Of a stretch of 64,000 nt of DNA, positions 10,744 to 22,252 are shown in pieces. A program made the position numbers and the translations under genes. Source of the DNA: Nephrocerus scutellatus (taxonomy: Eukaryota > Arthropoda > Insecta > Diptera > Pipunculidae); the NCBI GenBank assembly GCA_947095585.1, contig OX352764.1, positions 75,812,816 through 75,876,815 of the forward strand. Reading direction: 5' to 3'. The notes beneath the pieces are model-generated. The model did no database searches and was not told the origin of the DNA. It saw only the letters and a list, made by a program, of their open reading frames with translations. Every line of letters starts with the position of its first letter. Position 1 is the stretch's first letter.

Positions 10744-13079
10744 AAGTCTGAATAATTTCTTTTTTCCAATTATTTAAGCTTAAAACTAACATATAACAGT
10801 AAAGTTGCAAGGAAATTATATTATATTTGCCAATAATCTACTTTTAAAAAACTAAGAGAATTGATTAAAAAGAAAGAACAAACAAACAAACATTTCAACA
10901 TTAAAATTTTGTTTTAGTTAGAGAGGGATTCGACCGATGAGTCGTCAATACTCAGAAGAACAATATAAGGAGTAGAATTAATTCGGCCCAGGTTTCAAAA
11001 AGTAAGGTGCTTATGTGAGATTAAGATTATATGAAGGTGACATCTTTTCCCAAGGATCCTTTGATATATCGCCAACTAAAAAAAAACCACGATTAAACAA
11101 ATTCTGGCGCACTGTTATAGACTAAACCCATTTTTAAAATCATAGTAAATTATTATGTTCTCCATTTGAATACTAGTTGTGCAAATTCCATTCAATTTAC
11201 AGTGTCGCAAAATACCATCTCGTCTACTTCGTAATCATGTTATCCGTAATCATCTCGCGGTCATCTCAGGAAAAATAGTCGAACTCAATACTTTTGAAGG
11301 ATTTTGTGAGTATATATTCTTGTCCCCAAACATAGTTTGACAACAAATAAGTAGAATTAACAGATAATTGTAAGACGAGTAGGTAATTACCAAGGAAAGG
11401 TATGGTTATCGTATGTTCATGTAAAATGTTAATTTATATTAATATTGCTTTTCATTTCAAAGATATGTTATTTAACGTTTTATAAAAGCTTAAATGACAT
11501 TTCTATACACTATACAGGGAGTAAAACGAAATGAACCAAAAAAATATATCACCACTTATAGAAAAAAGTAAGAGCATACATTTTAAAGTTTGCATCATTT
11601 ATCATTCATCGCAGCGGGATATCTTCTATCCTAAAATAAGATTACAATCTACAAAAGCTGTAACTTGGTAGCTATTGTCGAACAGTAACAAAAACAACAC
11701 AAAAACGATGATGATAGATTCATCTCGAGGCCATTTATCATTGCACTGTTGAAGAACTAGTTCGCCGTCAGGGGCTTTGACCAAAATCTCGACAAAAGAA
11801 ATGCTGCTTAATGTCAGTTATATTTTCCAATAATTTTCCCATCAATTATAATCCAGTGAGAGGGAGAGGACAGGACTTGTCCTCATCTTTATTGAATTGT
11901 TACAATTTTTTATATCACTTTGTCATATTTTGTATGACGGGAATTTCTCTATCTTCAATTTTTATAATAAAAATAACTTTCGTCTAATTATGTCGTTAAG
12001 CTATAATTAATTTCAGGTTATTGGTAAAAGGTTTCTATTTAGGAAATGAAGATGTAAAGTAAGGAAAATTTTTATTAAATATAAGAAAAATGCATTCGCA
12101 ATGTAATAATATACTCATCATCATTCATACTCAGCTTTAAAGGTTTATGTTTTTTCACAAATAAATGTTATTTTTTTTAAAGTACTTTTTAAAGTTCTTC
12201 AAAATATAAATCCATTTTCCATAGTCATAAAATATCAAAAAGTTTATGTTCTACAATTATCTCCATATTTCGTCATCTTATTGATATAGACGTGTTTCTT
12301 TGTCGTGATGTTGAGGTTCATTTAAGGTATTGACCGTAAGTTGAAAAGCTTTAAAGAAGATTTAATAAGTATTATATTGTTGCCAACCTAACACTTGCTA
12401 ATATTGGAAATCTGATTTCTAGTTGTACGATAGTATAGTAGTTCTCTTCCTTTAATATTTAAATAATTTCCCTGTTTTAATTTTGCTGGAGTTTAAAAGG
12501 GCTTAGCCATGGAGAGATGTCGTAACCGCTGTCGCCAAGTGAAAATTTCTATTCCAAATTCTAAAATCGATTTCCGATCAGCAAAGCTATGGTACATCAT
12601 TTGGTCTAAAAAAATTATCACAAGCCATTTGTTCTGCGCCATCGAATGAATGTGAAGCTTGCAATACGAAAATTACAGCAATTAAAATTTAGTATTTTTA
12701 TAGATATTATGCTGCCAAAGCGAATTATAATAATGAGATCGGGACTCACAAATAAATGATGAAGTGATGAAACGACAAATTGCTGTGTAAACTGAACTGA
12801 TATTTTAGTTATCACTTCACAGCTTCACAGATCGGTAATCGACCCCCTGCTATCGTAAATACTTCCCAGCCATTGTGAATCTACGCTCATGATTTTTTCA
12901 TTTGCGTCATAATTAGCTTAAACATTTCATCAGCAATTATTCCAATGGCCTCTTATATTCACATGGCACATGGTAAATGGCACCGACGACAGTAGGTCGT
13001 TGCTTCTTCCCCTTTCAATTCATTCACACTTAATGAAAATTTAGCCTTGGAAAAGAGCCAAAAGTTTTTTAATGGTTGT
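10744..13079. other. AT-rich stretch without an identifiable gene
   Basis: I see no convincing ORF, element terminus or RNA structure. Frames up to 65 codons exist but have no recognisable content. Confidence 0.45.
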
Positions 13080-13500
13080 TGGCTTGGCCTGGGTTATATG
13101 GTAAACAAGTCACTGCACCTGTCGACTTCCTGGCTAATGAACATTTTCAGAAGTTTTCTCCTACTCAATTATGTCCCGCAAAGCTGAAGAGGAGTTTGGG
13201 TGGTTTTTATACCCAAAGCAGGCATGAAGAGGCCATGAATGAGCAATGGATTTTAGGCCTCTAAGTCTCTCATTGTTCTTATTAAAGGCTCTGGAGCGAA
13301 TTCTAGATCATCATATCAGCCAACGATTTGAAGTCACACAAGCATCGAAATCTCAACACGCATATCTCAACGGCAGGTCCACGGAAATCGCCCTCCATGA
13401 GGTATGAGGATTAACTATAAGCATTTTACGCTAGCCACCTTTTGTGTAATAGATGAGGCCTTCAACGATGTTCACATTTAGGCCATTAAGTTGTCGAGTT
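13080..13500 (+). pseudogene. R1/LOA-like LINE reverse transcriptase fragment
   Basis: Across shifting frames the plus strand reads WVVFIPKAG, then SLSLFLLKALERILDHHISQ, QASKSQHAYLNGRSTEIALHEV and an eroded end before 13500. These are consecutive RT blocks of the R1/LOA group. No YADD box is reached. It is directly followed by the 5' region of the L2/CR1-like LINE. Confidence 0.75.
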
Positions 13501-13890
13501 GTCTCTGATACGTCATCGTACGCGGATGTGCTCCGCATCGTCATTGCACAAAACAAACAAACAAAAAACAACAACAACAAAAACGCAAAGTGCCCAAGCT
13601 CGCCGGCTCGCGTGTGCATATTTCGTTAGTTCAAAGTGCAGTGTGTGGTGTCCATGCTTCCCGTCCCCAACACCTCAGCTAAAGAATTAGAGAATTACAA
13701 CTGTTTTATGCTTGCATGCGGCAGTGTGATGAACTAATTATTTAGCTATAAGAATAACGGATTGTGAGTGTTTGTTTCTTTTGGTGATTTAACTCATTTT
13801 GTCGTGAAGGCATAGCACTGGCGACAAATTGTGTTAATAATCCAATTTGAGACATAATCTTCTAAATACGGTTTAAAGAAGCGGTAAGTT

Positions 13891-14931
13891 GTGTTTTGTG
13901 TGTTTGTTTTTTGTGGTATGTGTGTTTTCAGAGTGGATCTCAGCAACATACGTGGGCTGAGAACGAATTCTTTTTCTGTGTTTAACCATGTACATGTCCA
14001 CAGGCCAGCAATTTTGGCATTGAGTGAAACTCAGGTGTTTGATAATTCTGATGTATCGGAATTTAATCTGCCTGGGTATAGCTTGGTGCCATCATTTCTC
14101 TCTCGACGCGGACTCGCAATCTATGTCCGGAGAGATGTTGCGTTTCAGCTTTTGCCTCAATTTAGCCAAAGTTCCAAACCAGAATTCAATTTCATTTGGC
14201 TAAAAGTTAAGGTACAAGAGCGCAACATCTACTACTGTTTCCTTTACAGAAGCCCTAACTTAGACAGTGTTTCAACTCAGAGGGAGTTTGATGCACTGTC
14301 TGATTCAATCTTAAGAATTGATAAAAAACATGAAATCGTTATTGCGGGCGAATTCAATGTACACAATTCTGGGTGGCTTCGCCATTCTGGCCAGACAACA
14401 CCCGAAGGAAGGTGTATTGAGTTATTCGCTGAGTTTAACCACCTTACTCAGCTTGTAAATGAGCCTACCCGAATACCTGACATTGCATATCATTCCGCTA
14501 ACACCCTTGACTTGTTCCTTACCTCTCGTCCTGAGAAATACTCCATCAATGTATTATCGCCTCTAGGCTCGTCAGACCATTGTGTAGTATCAGCTAATTT
14601 CTCGTTAATAAACCACGTAGTTAGAGAAAAAACTCCCAAAAAAATAGTATGGCAATACGAGAAAGCCAATTGGGACGGCCTTAACAACTTCTTTGGGAGA
14701 ACTAACTGGTCGCTATTTTTTCGTGATAGCAATGTGGAGGCCGCCGCTAATGCAATCACAAACATCATTCTTATTGGTATGAGAAAGTTTATTCCTTTCA
14801 GCAATAAATCTATCAAATCAAAGGAAGATGGATGGTATGACTTGAGCTGTAAAGAGGCTTCTAGGATTAGAGAGGTGTGCTTTCGGTTTTACAAAGCAAA
14901 CCCTACCGAAGAAAACCGAAAAAAAATTTAA
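13891..14931 (+). pseudogene. LINE AP-type endonuclease domain (L2/CR1-like)
   Basis: The 346-codon frame encodes an APE-type endonuclease that nicks DNA to prime target-primed reverse transcription. Visible landmarks are NIRGLRTN near the start, LALSETQVF (catalytic Glu, about residue 48), GLAIYVRRDV, IWLKVKV, YCFLYRSPN, VIAGEFNVHNSGWL (family GDFN; here Glu replaces the usual Asp), NTLDLFLTSRP and LGSSDHCVVS (catalytic SDH, about residue 231). The frame ends early through one extra base in an A-run near 14920. The copy at 61060-61110 keeps the frame open at that point, so this is a frameshift and not the natural end. The ATG used is simply the first in frame, and the true start may differ. 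Confidence 0.8.
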
Positions 14932-15769
14932 ACGAGCAAGAAATGATTGCAATGCCCATCTTCGGCGAGTCAAATTCGCCTACGACCGAAAATTAAGGCA
15001 AAAAATACTACAATGTCCCAAAGGTACTAAAATTTTTTGGTCCTCGTGAAAAGAATCAAAAATACAGCCTCGTCGTCAATCCCAACGCTCATTTATAATG
15101 AGATTCCAGTTGTCAGCTTTATAGACAAAGCTAATCTGTTTGCTGCGCATTTCGCAGCTAGCTCTACGGTTCCAGATTGTGCATTGCCGCCTCCTGCACC
15201 TCAGAGTATTGAACAATCTATGGGACAGATATTGATTCGTAGTCGTGCAGTTGCTAGAGTTTTAAATGATCTCAACACACACAAATCCGCTGGGCCAGAT
15301 GGTATTTCTCCATTAGTTCTGAAGAGGTGTTCTTCCAAGCTGGCATTACCATTGCGTAAGCTTTTCCATCTATCCTATACTTCTGGACTTTTCCCGAGAA
15401 GTTGGAAAACAGCATTTGTCCAGCCCATACCCAAAAAAGGCGAGCCGTCGTCTCTTTCTTCATACCGACCCATAGCACTGATATCCATTCATTCCAAGGT
15501 CATGGAAACGCTGATCAATTATCAGCTTAAGAAATATCTTGAAACCAACGAAATCCTTAGTGACCGGCAGTATGGATTTCGTGGGCAACGTTTTACTGGT
15601 GATTTGATGGTATATCTCACCGAACGGTGGAACCGATCTTTGCATAATTTTGGAGAAAGCAAAGCTGTTGCACTCGATATTTCAAAGGCATTTGACAGAG
15701 TTTGGCATCAAGCTCTTTTGTCTAAAATGCGTGCTTATGGTGTTGATGATAAACTGCTTCATTGGATTT
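14932..15769 (+). pseudogene. LINE reverse transcriptase domain, truncated (L2/CR1-like)
   Basis: This is the continuation of the endonuclease ORF after the frameshift, with a second frameshift near 15045. From 15050 the frame is open: HKSAGPDGISPLVLKRC, WKTAFVQPIPKKGE, SSYRPIALISIHSKVMETLI, LSDRQYGFRGQR, then ALDISKAFDRVWHQALLSKM with the first RT aspartate. It ends at LLHWI where the HINE sequence starts. The last residues of the 255-codon frame (15037-15804) are HINE sequence, not LINE. The FADD catalytic box is missing here but is present as SFADDSTL at about 62701. Confidence 0.85.
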
Positions 15770-16515
15770 TCCTGAAATTTTGTACACATGTGTATTTCCA
15801 GTGACAATACTTCCTTTTGAAATTTGGAAGTGATCAGGCCCCAGGTTCCTGGGGCTCCCATACAAATTTAAATTAAAAATTAAACGATTTTTTTCAAATT
15901 TTACACACATGTGTATACCCAATAAACAATACTTTTTCTATTTATTTGGTAGTGATCGGGCCCCGGGTTCGGCCGCAAGGCCCTTATACATTTTTTTTAA
16001 ATATCATATATGTAGTGGCATCAGATACCGTCGTACTTTAATGACTGTGTGCGGTGTGTACTGCGCAGCCGGCTGCGCTGCATGGTTTTGGCGGTGGAGA
16101 GGGAGAGAGAAATCTTAGCTCACGCACAAACAATTAATTTATGCTTAATTCAACTGACTTACTTATTTACTGAATTGTATTTTTATTGATGTCGTTTTTT
16201 TTGTTATCGATATCAACTTACAGATAGAACAACAAGTTTTCACAATATTCTGTCATTTCGTGTTTACATAAATTAGTTCAGAGCAGTCAAAGAGTTCTCA
16301 AGAAAAATGCTCGTGTTTCTTATTTGCTCAGAGTATGAACGTGCTCTGAATAAAATGATCTGAGCATTTTCAAATTTGACATCTGATTTCAAATGTCTCT
16401 TTCGATGAAGTGATTTTTTCCTACAATTAAAAAAAAAACCCAGGATCGAGGGGCTCCCATACCAATTTCTGCGATTAGAGAATTTAGATGAAAAATTTTT
16501 ATGGGTTGTTTTTTT
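15770..16515 (+). mobile_element. HINE/DINE-1-like element, long subfamily, 5' truncated
   Basis: It starts inside a core unit (TTCCTGAAATTTTGTACACATGTGTATTTCC) and contains two units (GGGCCCCGGGTTCGGCCGCAAGG). The ~500-base body with TGTGTGCGGTGTGTACTGCGCAG, GAGAGGGAGAGAGAAATCTTAGC and paired GCTCAGAG/CTCTGAATAAAATGATCTGAGC follows. It ends ATGGGTTGTTTTTTT at 16515. It aligns closely with 61908-62658. The next HINE starts at the very next base. Confidence 0.85.
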
Positions 16516-17010
16516 AAATTCTCTATATTAACTTCGCATGCACGTGGCTGGCTGGATGGCTGGCTGGCTGGCTGGTCAGATATTCTGATCAATTTTTAGC
16601 CCTCTTCCCATAGCACGATTTTATTGAAATTTTGCACACATGTATATTTCCGGTGAGAATACTTTCTGTTAAGGCCCCTCGGACCTCGGGTTCGGGGGGC
16701 TCCCATACAAATATTTTACAAAATTTACCCGATTTTCTTTAAACATGTGTGTCTTCGATGGAAAACACTTTTTGTAAAAATTTGGAGTGATCGGCCCCCT
16801 GGGGACCCCCGTATACAATTTTTAAATATCTCTATATCGCATCAGATCAAGGCAAAGTCTGAGCTCTGTGCTTTGTGTGTAGCGCTGTTCGCTGCCGCTG
16901 TCTCATTCGGTGGATGATTTTGCCACAAAACGAGCACGCAGTATGTGTGTGTTTGTGTGTATCGCCGATTAGAGAATTTACAAGAAAAATTTTTATGGGT
17001 TGTTTTTTTT
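16516..17010 (+). mobile_element. HINE/DINE-1-like element, short subfamily
   Basis: The complete copy runs from AAATTCTCTATATTAACTTC (16516) through a (GGCT)n tract, two core units and a distinct body (ATCGCATCAGATCAAGGCAA, GCTGTTCGCTGCCGCTG). A GT-rich run precedes GATTAGAGAATTTACAAG and TTTTTATGGGTTG plus T-run, ending at 17010. It is nearly the same as 17848-18367, so both belong to one recent subfamily. Confidence 0.85.
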
Positions 17011-17410
17011 TATTCTTAAAAGATTACTTAACTCACAGTTGAAAGTATTACCTTACCTTTATGCACAGCGGCTTTAAGGAAACATCAAAATTTCAGAAGA
17101 GTTCCATTACAAACACTTTAAGTTCTCTCTCATAATTTTTATTCTTTCCGAGCTTAATCTTAATTTTTTAAAGTGATCATTCAATCACTTTCAAAATTAA
17201 AGATAAAAGTCCTTTTATATTTTTATTCATCAGGCATTAGTATCCTTTAACTTTCAATCACTTTCGAGGGTTACAGCAAAAAGTTCTAATGTTCCTAAAA
17301 GTGTAAATATTTTTTATTAAAACCTTATATATCTATGTTTTAACAAATGTATGTATGTTCATATATAGATATATACATTTGTAAAATACCTGCAAATTCA
17401 TTCATAAAAA
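17011..17410. other. AT-rich DNA, no gene seen
   Basis: Only low-complexity A/T text and short frames; nothing assignable. Confidence 0.5.
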
Positions 17411-17627
17411 TTAAGAGAAAAAAAATAATATTAAGTATACGCCTACGCTTGAATCACTTAAGCCTCTTTGGATTGCTCCTAATGTTGTATCTAAATGTGG
17501 ATTATTTATCGACTGTAATGCCTCTATTTCAATGATCTTCAGAACGGTCTCGGCATCAAATCCAACATTTTTTAGCTGCTCTGATAGGGACTCCATAACC
17601 TTTGCAACAATTTTAAATCTAGTCCCT

Positions 17628-17689
17628 CTTGGGCAATGATTATGTTTTCCATAGTATTCTTGGGCAATTATTATGTTTTCCATAGTATT
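17628..17689 (+). repeat. 31-bp tandem duplication inside the pogo relic
   Basis: CTTGGGCAATGATTATG...CATAGTATT (17628-17658) is repeated at 17659-17689 with one base changed. Because 31 is not a multiple of three it shifts the transposase frame, visible as MENIIIAQEYYGKHNHCPRG, where the two units are read in different frames. Confidence 0.9.
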
Positions 17690-17847
17690 CTTGACGCATT
17701 TTGAAAAATCTTCAGCTGTTAGATCAAGTAGATGCAAACCACATTTGCGAAAACCATTTTGTATCTTCGTCACCATATCCTGGTTTTTAATGATTGCCTC
17801 ATATAAAAGTGAATTTAAGTTTCTTTTTTTGGTGCCTGTCCCTTTTT

Positions 17848-18367
17848 AAATTCTCTATATTAACTTCGCGTGCACGTGGCTGGCTGGTTGGCTGGCTGGC
17901 TGGCTGGCTGGCTGGTCAGATTTTCTGATCAATTTTTAGCCCACTTCCCATGGCCCGATTTTATTGAAATTTTGCACACATGTATATTTCCGGTGACAAT
18001 ACTTTCTATTAAAATTTGAGGCCCCTCGGGCCTCGGGTTCGGGGGGCTCTCATACAAATATTTTACAAAATTTACCAGATTTTCTTTAAATTTTGTACAC
18101 ATGTGTGTCTTCGATGGAAAACACTTTTTGTAAAAATTTGGAGCGATCGGCCCCTTGGGGACCCCAATGTACAATTTTTAAATATCGCTATATCGCATCA
18201 GATCACGGCAAAGTCTGATCTCTGTGCTTTGTGAGCAGCGCTGTTCGCTGCCGCTGCTTCATTTCGTGGATGATTTTGCCACAAGACGAGTACGCAGTGT
18301 GTGTGTGTGTGTATCTCCGATTAGAGAATTTACAAGAAAAATTTTAATTTTTATGGGTTGTTTTTTT
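17848..18367 (+). mobile_element. HINE/DINE-1-like element inserted in pogo relic
   Basis: The complete copy runs from CCTTTTT|AAATTCTCTATATTAACTTCGCGTG to TTTTTATGGGTTGTTTTTTT|GAT. It has a (GGCT)n tract, two core units, the ATCGCATCAGATCACGGCAA body and a GTGTGT run. It is a sister of 16516-17010. Transposase text lies on both sides, so the insertion postdates the pogo copy. Confidence 0.9.
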
Positions 18368-18896
18368 GATTGCCATTTGCACACAGACTGTTTCCCATCG
18401 TTTCGTTTCGCATTTCAGAGGCTCGAAAACACTAACGTCTGCTGTATTTACTGAGTTCTAAAGTGAATAGTGATTTGTGCCGATCGACAATATGATCTCC
18501 TTGGTGATAACTGCTCTACCTTTCCTTCTCGGGTTTCTAAAGAAGGATTTCTCTTAATGAAATCGCATCCATTCTTTTCCTGTTCGGTCATTTTTTAATG
18601 TTGTTTTTAGCTTTGTGTCTTTAATTATTTTCTGAACAGTATTTAACAGATCGTCTTTTTTAATGGAAACAACCTTTTGCATAAATCTGCATTCCACTTG
18701 GAAATCAGTTGATCCTCTTCAGCGGTTAAAGTATCCTTGTGGACCCTTTTTTTGATTTTTCTCCAATTAATAGTTTGCTCTTTAAGCGGTGATGTAATGT
18801 TGACGGCCAGAATAAAGCATATTTTGCAGCAGCTTTCCTTATTAAATGGTTCGTTCTTATATCCTCTGAAGCCTTAGCTATACTATATGGTTCCAT

Positions 18897-19698
18897 TCTT
18901 TAAAAGTTAATAATAGAACAAAAAACCTTAAGTTCATTCCTCTATTAAGGTTAATTACTTACAAAATAAATTTGTTTTTCAGCGTCCGGACAATTTAACA
19001 CATTAACTCGAGTACAGAAATTATGCGAGCAAAAGTTTAATTCTCCTTCATTAAATCCTTTCAAATATACGTAGTTACTATTCAAGAGTGAAAATATAAT
19101 AAATTTTTAGTTCGGTATCCACACACCAAATATTTGGCCTATAATTTAAGATAAATTTAACTTTTATGTTCTAGTTATACAATTAATATATATTTTATTG
19201 AAAATAAATATTTTCCAATTACAATAACTTAATAAATAGTGCTTAAAGTAATTTAATGATCCCATTTTTTTTGGACAGAACACTGCATTGAATTCATTCT
19301 TCTTAGATCTCAGTTACTAACTAACATTAGACCTTTAATTTAATTTAAACTTCGGATGTGGCTGTGTAATACAAGCTAACGCGACACCTATAAAAAGATT
19401 TAACTTACATAAAGGAAGGACTTACATATTTGAGAGCTGTTTGAGACTAAATTTTTGAAATGTTCTTATTTCTTTTAAATAAACGTGGTAGTCTACGGAC
19501 ACTCGTGCCTCTACCCTAAACCACATATCGGCTTCTATTAAAACTAATCATGTAGGTATTGCAATCATAACTGCGTTAAGAATAAAATATAAAATAAAGC
19601 ATCTGTGCCGAATCATAGTTGTTTACCAAGGTTTTTTCCAATCCTTAAATCAATTTTTAAACGCTTTGCAGTAAATCTTGTATCTGTATGACTTACTC
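18897..19698. other. AT-rich DNA, no gene seen
   Basis: No ORF or element end recognised. The right end of the pogo element should lie here, but I could not pair it with a left end. Confidence 0.45.
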
Positions 19699-19755
19699 AA
19701 CTTATAGATGAATAAGTAGAACACTAAGATGTTTCTACTCATTCATCTATAAGTT
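19699..19755. repeat. Tight inverted repeat (23-bp arms, 11-base loop)
   Basis: AACTTATAGATGAATAAGTAGAA (19699-19721) pairs with 19733-19755 with one mismatch in 23. The flanks do not pair further. No transposon terminus or target duplication is obvious around it. Confidence 0.85.
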
Positions 19756-21834
19756 ACATGACAATGAATTGATTGACGCTGCCAATTATGTCTTGTTTTA
19801 TAGAACCAAATTGACAATTACATACACGTGTTTATCAATGGCTATGAATCTAGTACCAGATCACCTTTTTTTGAAAAAAGCTTTGCATCGTTTTTGGTGC
19901 AATCAACGATGTCCCCTGGTGAAGAAATAGCTGCATATATTTATTGTCCGTTTTTAAGCGAAATTAAATATTTCATTTCTTTTGTGTTTCTTCTTGACGT
20001 CCTTATTTTAAAGGTTTTTCTGGTTCATTGCGTGAATAATTTTAAAAATTTAAAGATTTAAACAAAACGAAAATTAAGTAACATTTTCTCACATTTTGCT
20101 TGAAATTGATAACTTATTTATGTGAAACTTTAAATTTTAGCTGGAAGCAAGATAAAAATACAATACGGATATGGATACACTGTCCTGTGATCAGAACGCC
20201 GACATAAATATTATACTTGCACTAAGAAAAAAGAAGACGCGTGAGTTCCATGGGGAACCTCTCCACCAACAGATGTAAAACTTACAATTCACAATGACAT
20301 CGTTCACATCATATTATCCACATTCCTAGCTGCAAAAGTTGAATAGGATACAGCGACAGAGACAGAAGGAGAGAGGGAAATTGCTTCCTTCGGCAAAAAG
20401 AAAGATGTTCTCAACTATTAAGAAGTTATAAATTCCATGAAAGATGTGATTTTCTCCACTTCGGTCTTTGCGAACCCAGAATACAGTCTGGATGTTGGCT
20501 CAGGACAATGATAGGACCTTGTCGGAAAGCGAAAGGACACAGATTTGTGGGATTTGCATTTGAATTGTGTTCAAATATTTTCATTGCAATTTTTTCCTCA
20601 CTTTAGAAGATTTTTTTTTCATACATTTGTTGTATGCAAAGTTTCACGGAGGGTAGACCAAACTTGGAATGACAGAACAACTGTGTTGTACAAAGATTTT
20701 ACGGATGAAAAGAATATATTAAATAATGAAATTATAGTGAAAAACTTTGTAGAACTTTGTTTTATTGTTTTACTTTAAGAATTAAATTGAAGATTGCACT
20801 CTCTGTGAACATTATTTAGACGTCGATATGTATTTGTCACCTTGTGCATTATTTTCATGTTAGACAATGCTGAACGATATATTTATGTCATTTTTAGTCC
20901 CTAAACTGGCGTACAACCGTCAAATTATATACCTATTATCAGATAATAATTAAAGTTTTAACAATTTTAATTACTTTAATACTCATTCATTTGTTGTTAA
21001 TGAAATTAATGTAAAATTTATGTTCTGAACGACCAACGTCTACAATTTGTTGCCTCTAGGAAACGTAGAAAAGTAAGAATAGTGAGGCATAAGGCATAAG
21101 GTGAGGCATCCCCAGAAGAACTCGCTGGGAACCTGATTAATTATGATGAAAAATGCGTTACAGGTCTTATTATAGACTCACTTATAGACTTTCGAGTCTA
21201 TTATTATGAAGTATATATTTATTGCCAAAGAAGAACTTTAATCTTAAGTCCATTCGACATCTTTAATCGTTAACATACCGTTAATGAAAGGGATTCAAGA
21301 CTCTTATAAAGCAGACGATGAATCATCTGTAGAACTTCAATGAATGTTGAAAAGAAACGTTCATCGATATCGAGCTGGTGATATAAAAGACTGCGCATTA
21401 ATGACATAAAAACTCTGCAGTAGAAAAACTTTAAACGGCGCCTTAAAAAGAATCGAAAGGTAACTACCTCAATAACATAACATTAATTAATTAGTTAATA
21501 TCTCGTCAGAATATATATGTTGTTGTTTCAAAAAACTATTTTTATTGTTTCTGCCAGTTTGCTTAGATGTCCCATAAACGTCATTATATTCACACTTCTT
21601 AACAATTATGATCAGTCTTCAATTACTAGATTTTACGCACTGACGACCTTGCAGGGCATCCAACAGAGAAACGGAATGAAAGATCAATGAATTCCACTTT
21701 CATCAATGAGGTCTTTTAGCCGCATAGGTTGCGTTTTCTATCGGATAGCTGTTCTAGAACTTAAAAAATCTAGGGAAACAGCAAAGACCTTTTTATATGT
21801 TGCTAGCAGAAATACAGGCGTTTCCTGGCTGCCC
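19756..21834. other. Unassigned AT-rich stretch
   Basis: Only short frames (up to 77 codons) without recognisable motifs. The segment 20160-20530 is richer in GC and may be a decayed element, but nothing identifies it. Confidence 0.4.
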
Positions 21835-21975
21835 ATTCCAATGAGCCCCACCCAAGTTAACATCCGCCCACTGACCTCCACCCACTGGCCCTCAACCCAC
21901 TGATCCACAGCCCACTAACCTCTTGCCCTATAACCTCCCGCCAGTTGACCATCTACCTACAGACCACCCTCACCA
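21835..21975 (+). repeat. C-rich minisatellite (CCACCCACTGACC-like)
   Basis: Irregular 12-14 base units such as CCGCCCACTGACCT, CCACCCACTGGCCCT and CAACCCACTGATCC. Same family as 7745-7850 and, inverted, 48770-48950. About 270 unassigned bases follow, including AGCCAAATCGGTCCATA-type text common in insect interspersed repeats. Confidence 0.7.
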
Positions 21976-22252
21976 ACCCAGAAAACTATAGAAAAGACAC
22001 TTATACCGGCAAAAAATTTATACGTGTTCGAACATCTGGTCCAAATTTTTGTTTTATTTAAATATAACATGGTGTGAATTTGAGCCAAATCGGTCCATAA
22101 AAAAGAATTTTCGAAAAAAGCTACCTCAGAACCATTTAGGGGGTCTAGAACAAACAAAAACAATCAAGAGCACCACAGGAACATATGGGGTGAGTATAAG
22201 TTGGAAAGCTTTGGTGGTTCAGCCGTGATAGTCAGATACACATACGCACCAA

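Larger units (their letters stand above)
13500..15769 (+). mobile_element. L2/CR1-like LINE, longest copy, 3' truncated
   Basis: It comprises a leader without ORF (about 13500-13890, including a CAA-rich run and a moderately GC-rich block), an endonuclease ORF (13891-14931) and an RT region (14932-15769). It stops within RT at CTTCATTGGA, where a 5'-truncated HINE begins. The missing 3' half of the family can be read at 62659-63616. Other copies are at 56905-58112 (minus), 60433-61395 plus 62659-63616, and 3' pieces at 33296 and 37060. Confidence 0.8.
17411..18896 (-). pseudogene. pogo/Tigger-like transposase pseudogene split by a HINE
   Basis: The N-terminus lies at 18896 and reads MEPYSIAKASEDIRTN then RKAAAKYA and STLHHRLKSK, the helix-turn-helix DNA-binding start of pogo-type (jerky/CENP-B-like) transposases. 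Further along come residues resembling the second DNA-binding half (IQxxAKKGF-like, then a KKRRxMDAI-type remnant, about 18560-18700). After the HINE (17848-18367) the C-terminus is a 121-codon frame (17411-17776) with IQNGFRKCGLHLLDLTAEDFSKC, which matches the family's GFKKCGLYPFxxxAVDYSKC block. The central DDE part is not recognisable. Stops, shifts and a 31-bp duplication break it, so it is inactive. Confidence 0.75.

Noticed and set aside
14490..14816. 108-codon minus-strand frame
   Set aside because: It is antisense to the LINE endonuclease, which has clear family motifs.
13891..14931. Endonuclease frame as a host exonuclease/APE gene
   Set aside because: Residue order, the following RT, and additional copies in the window show it is a LINE.
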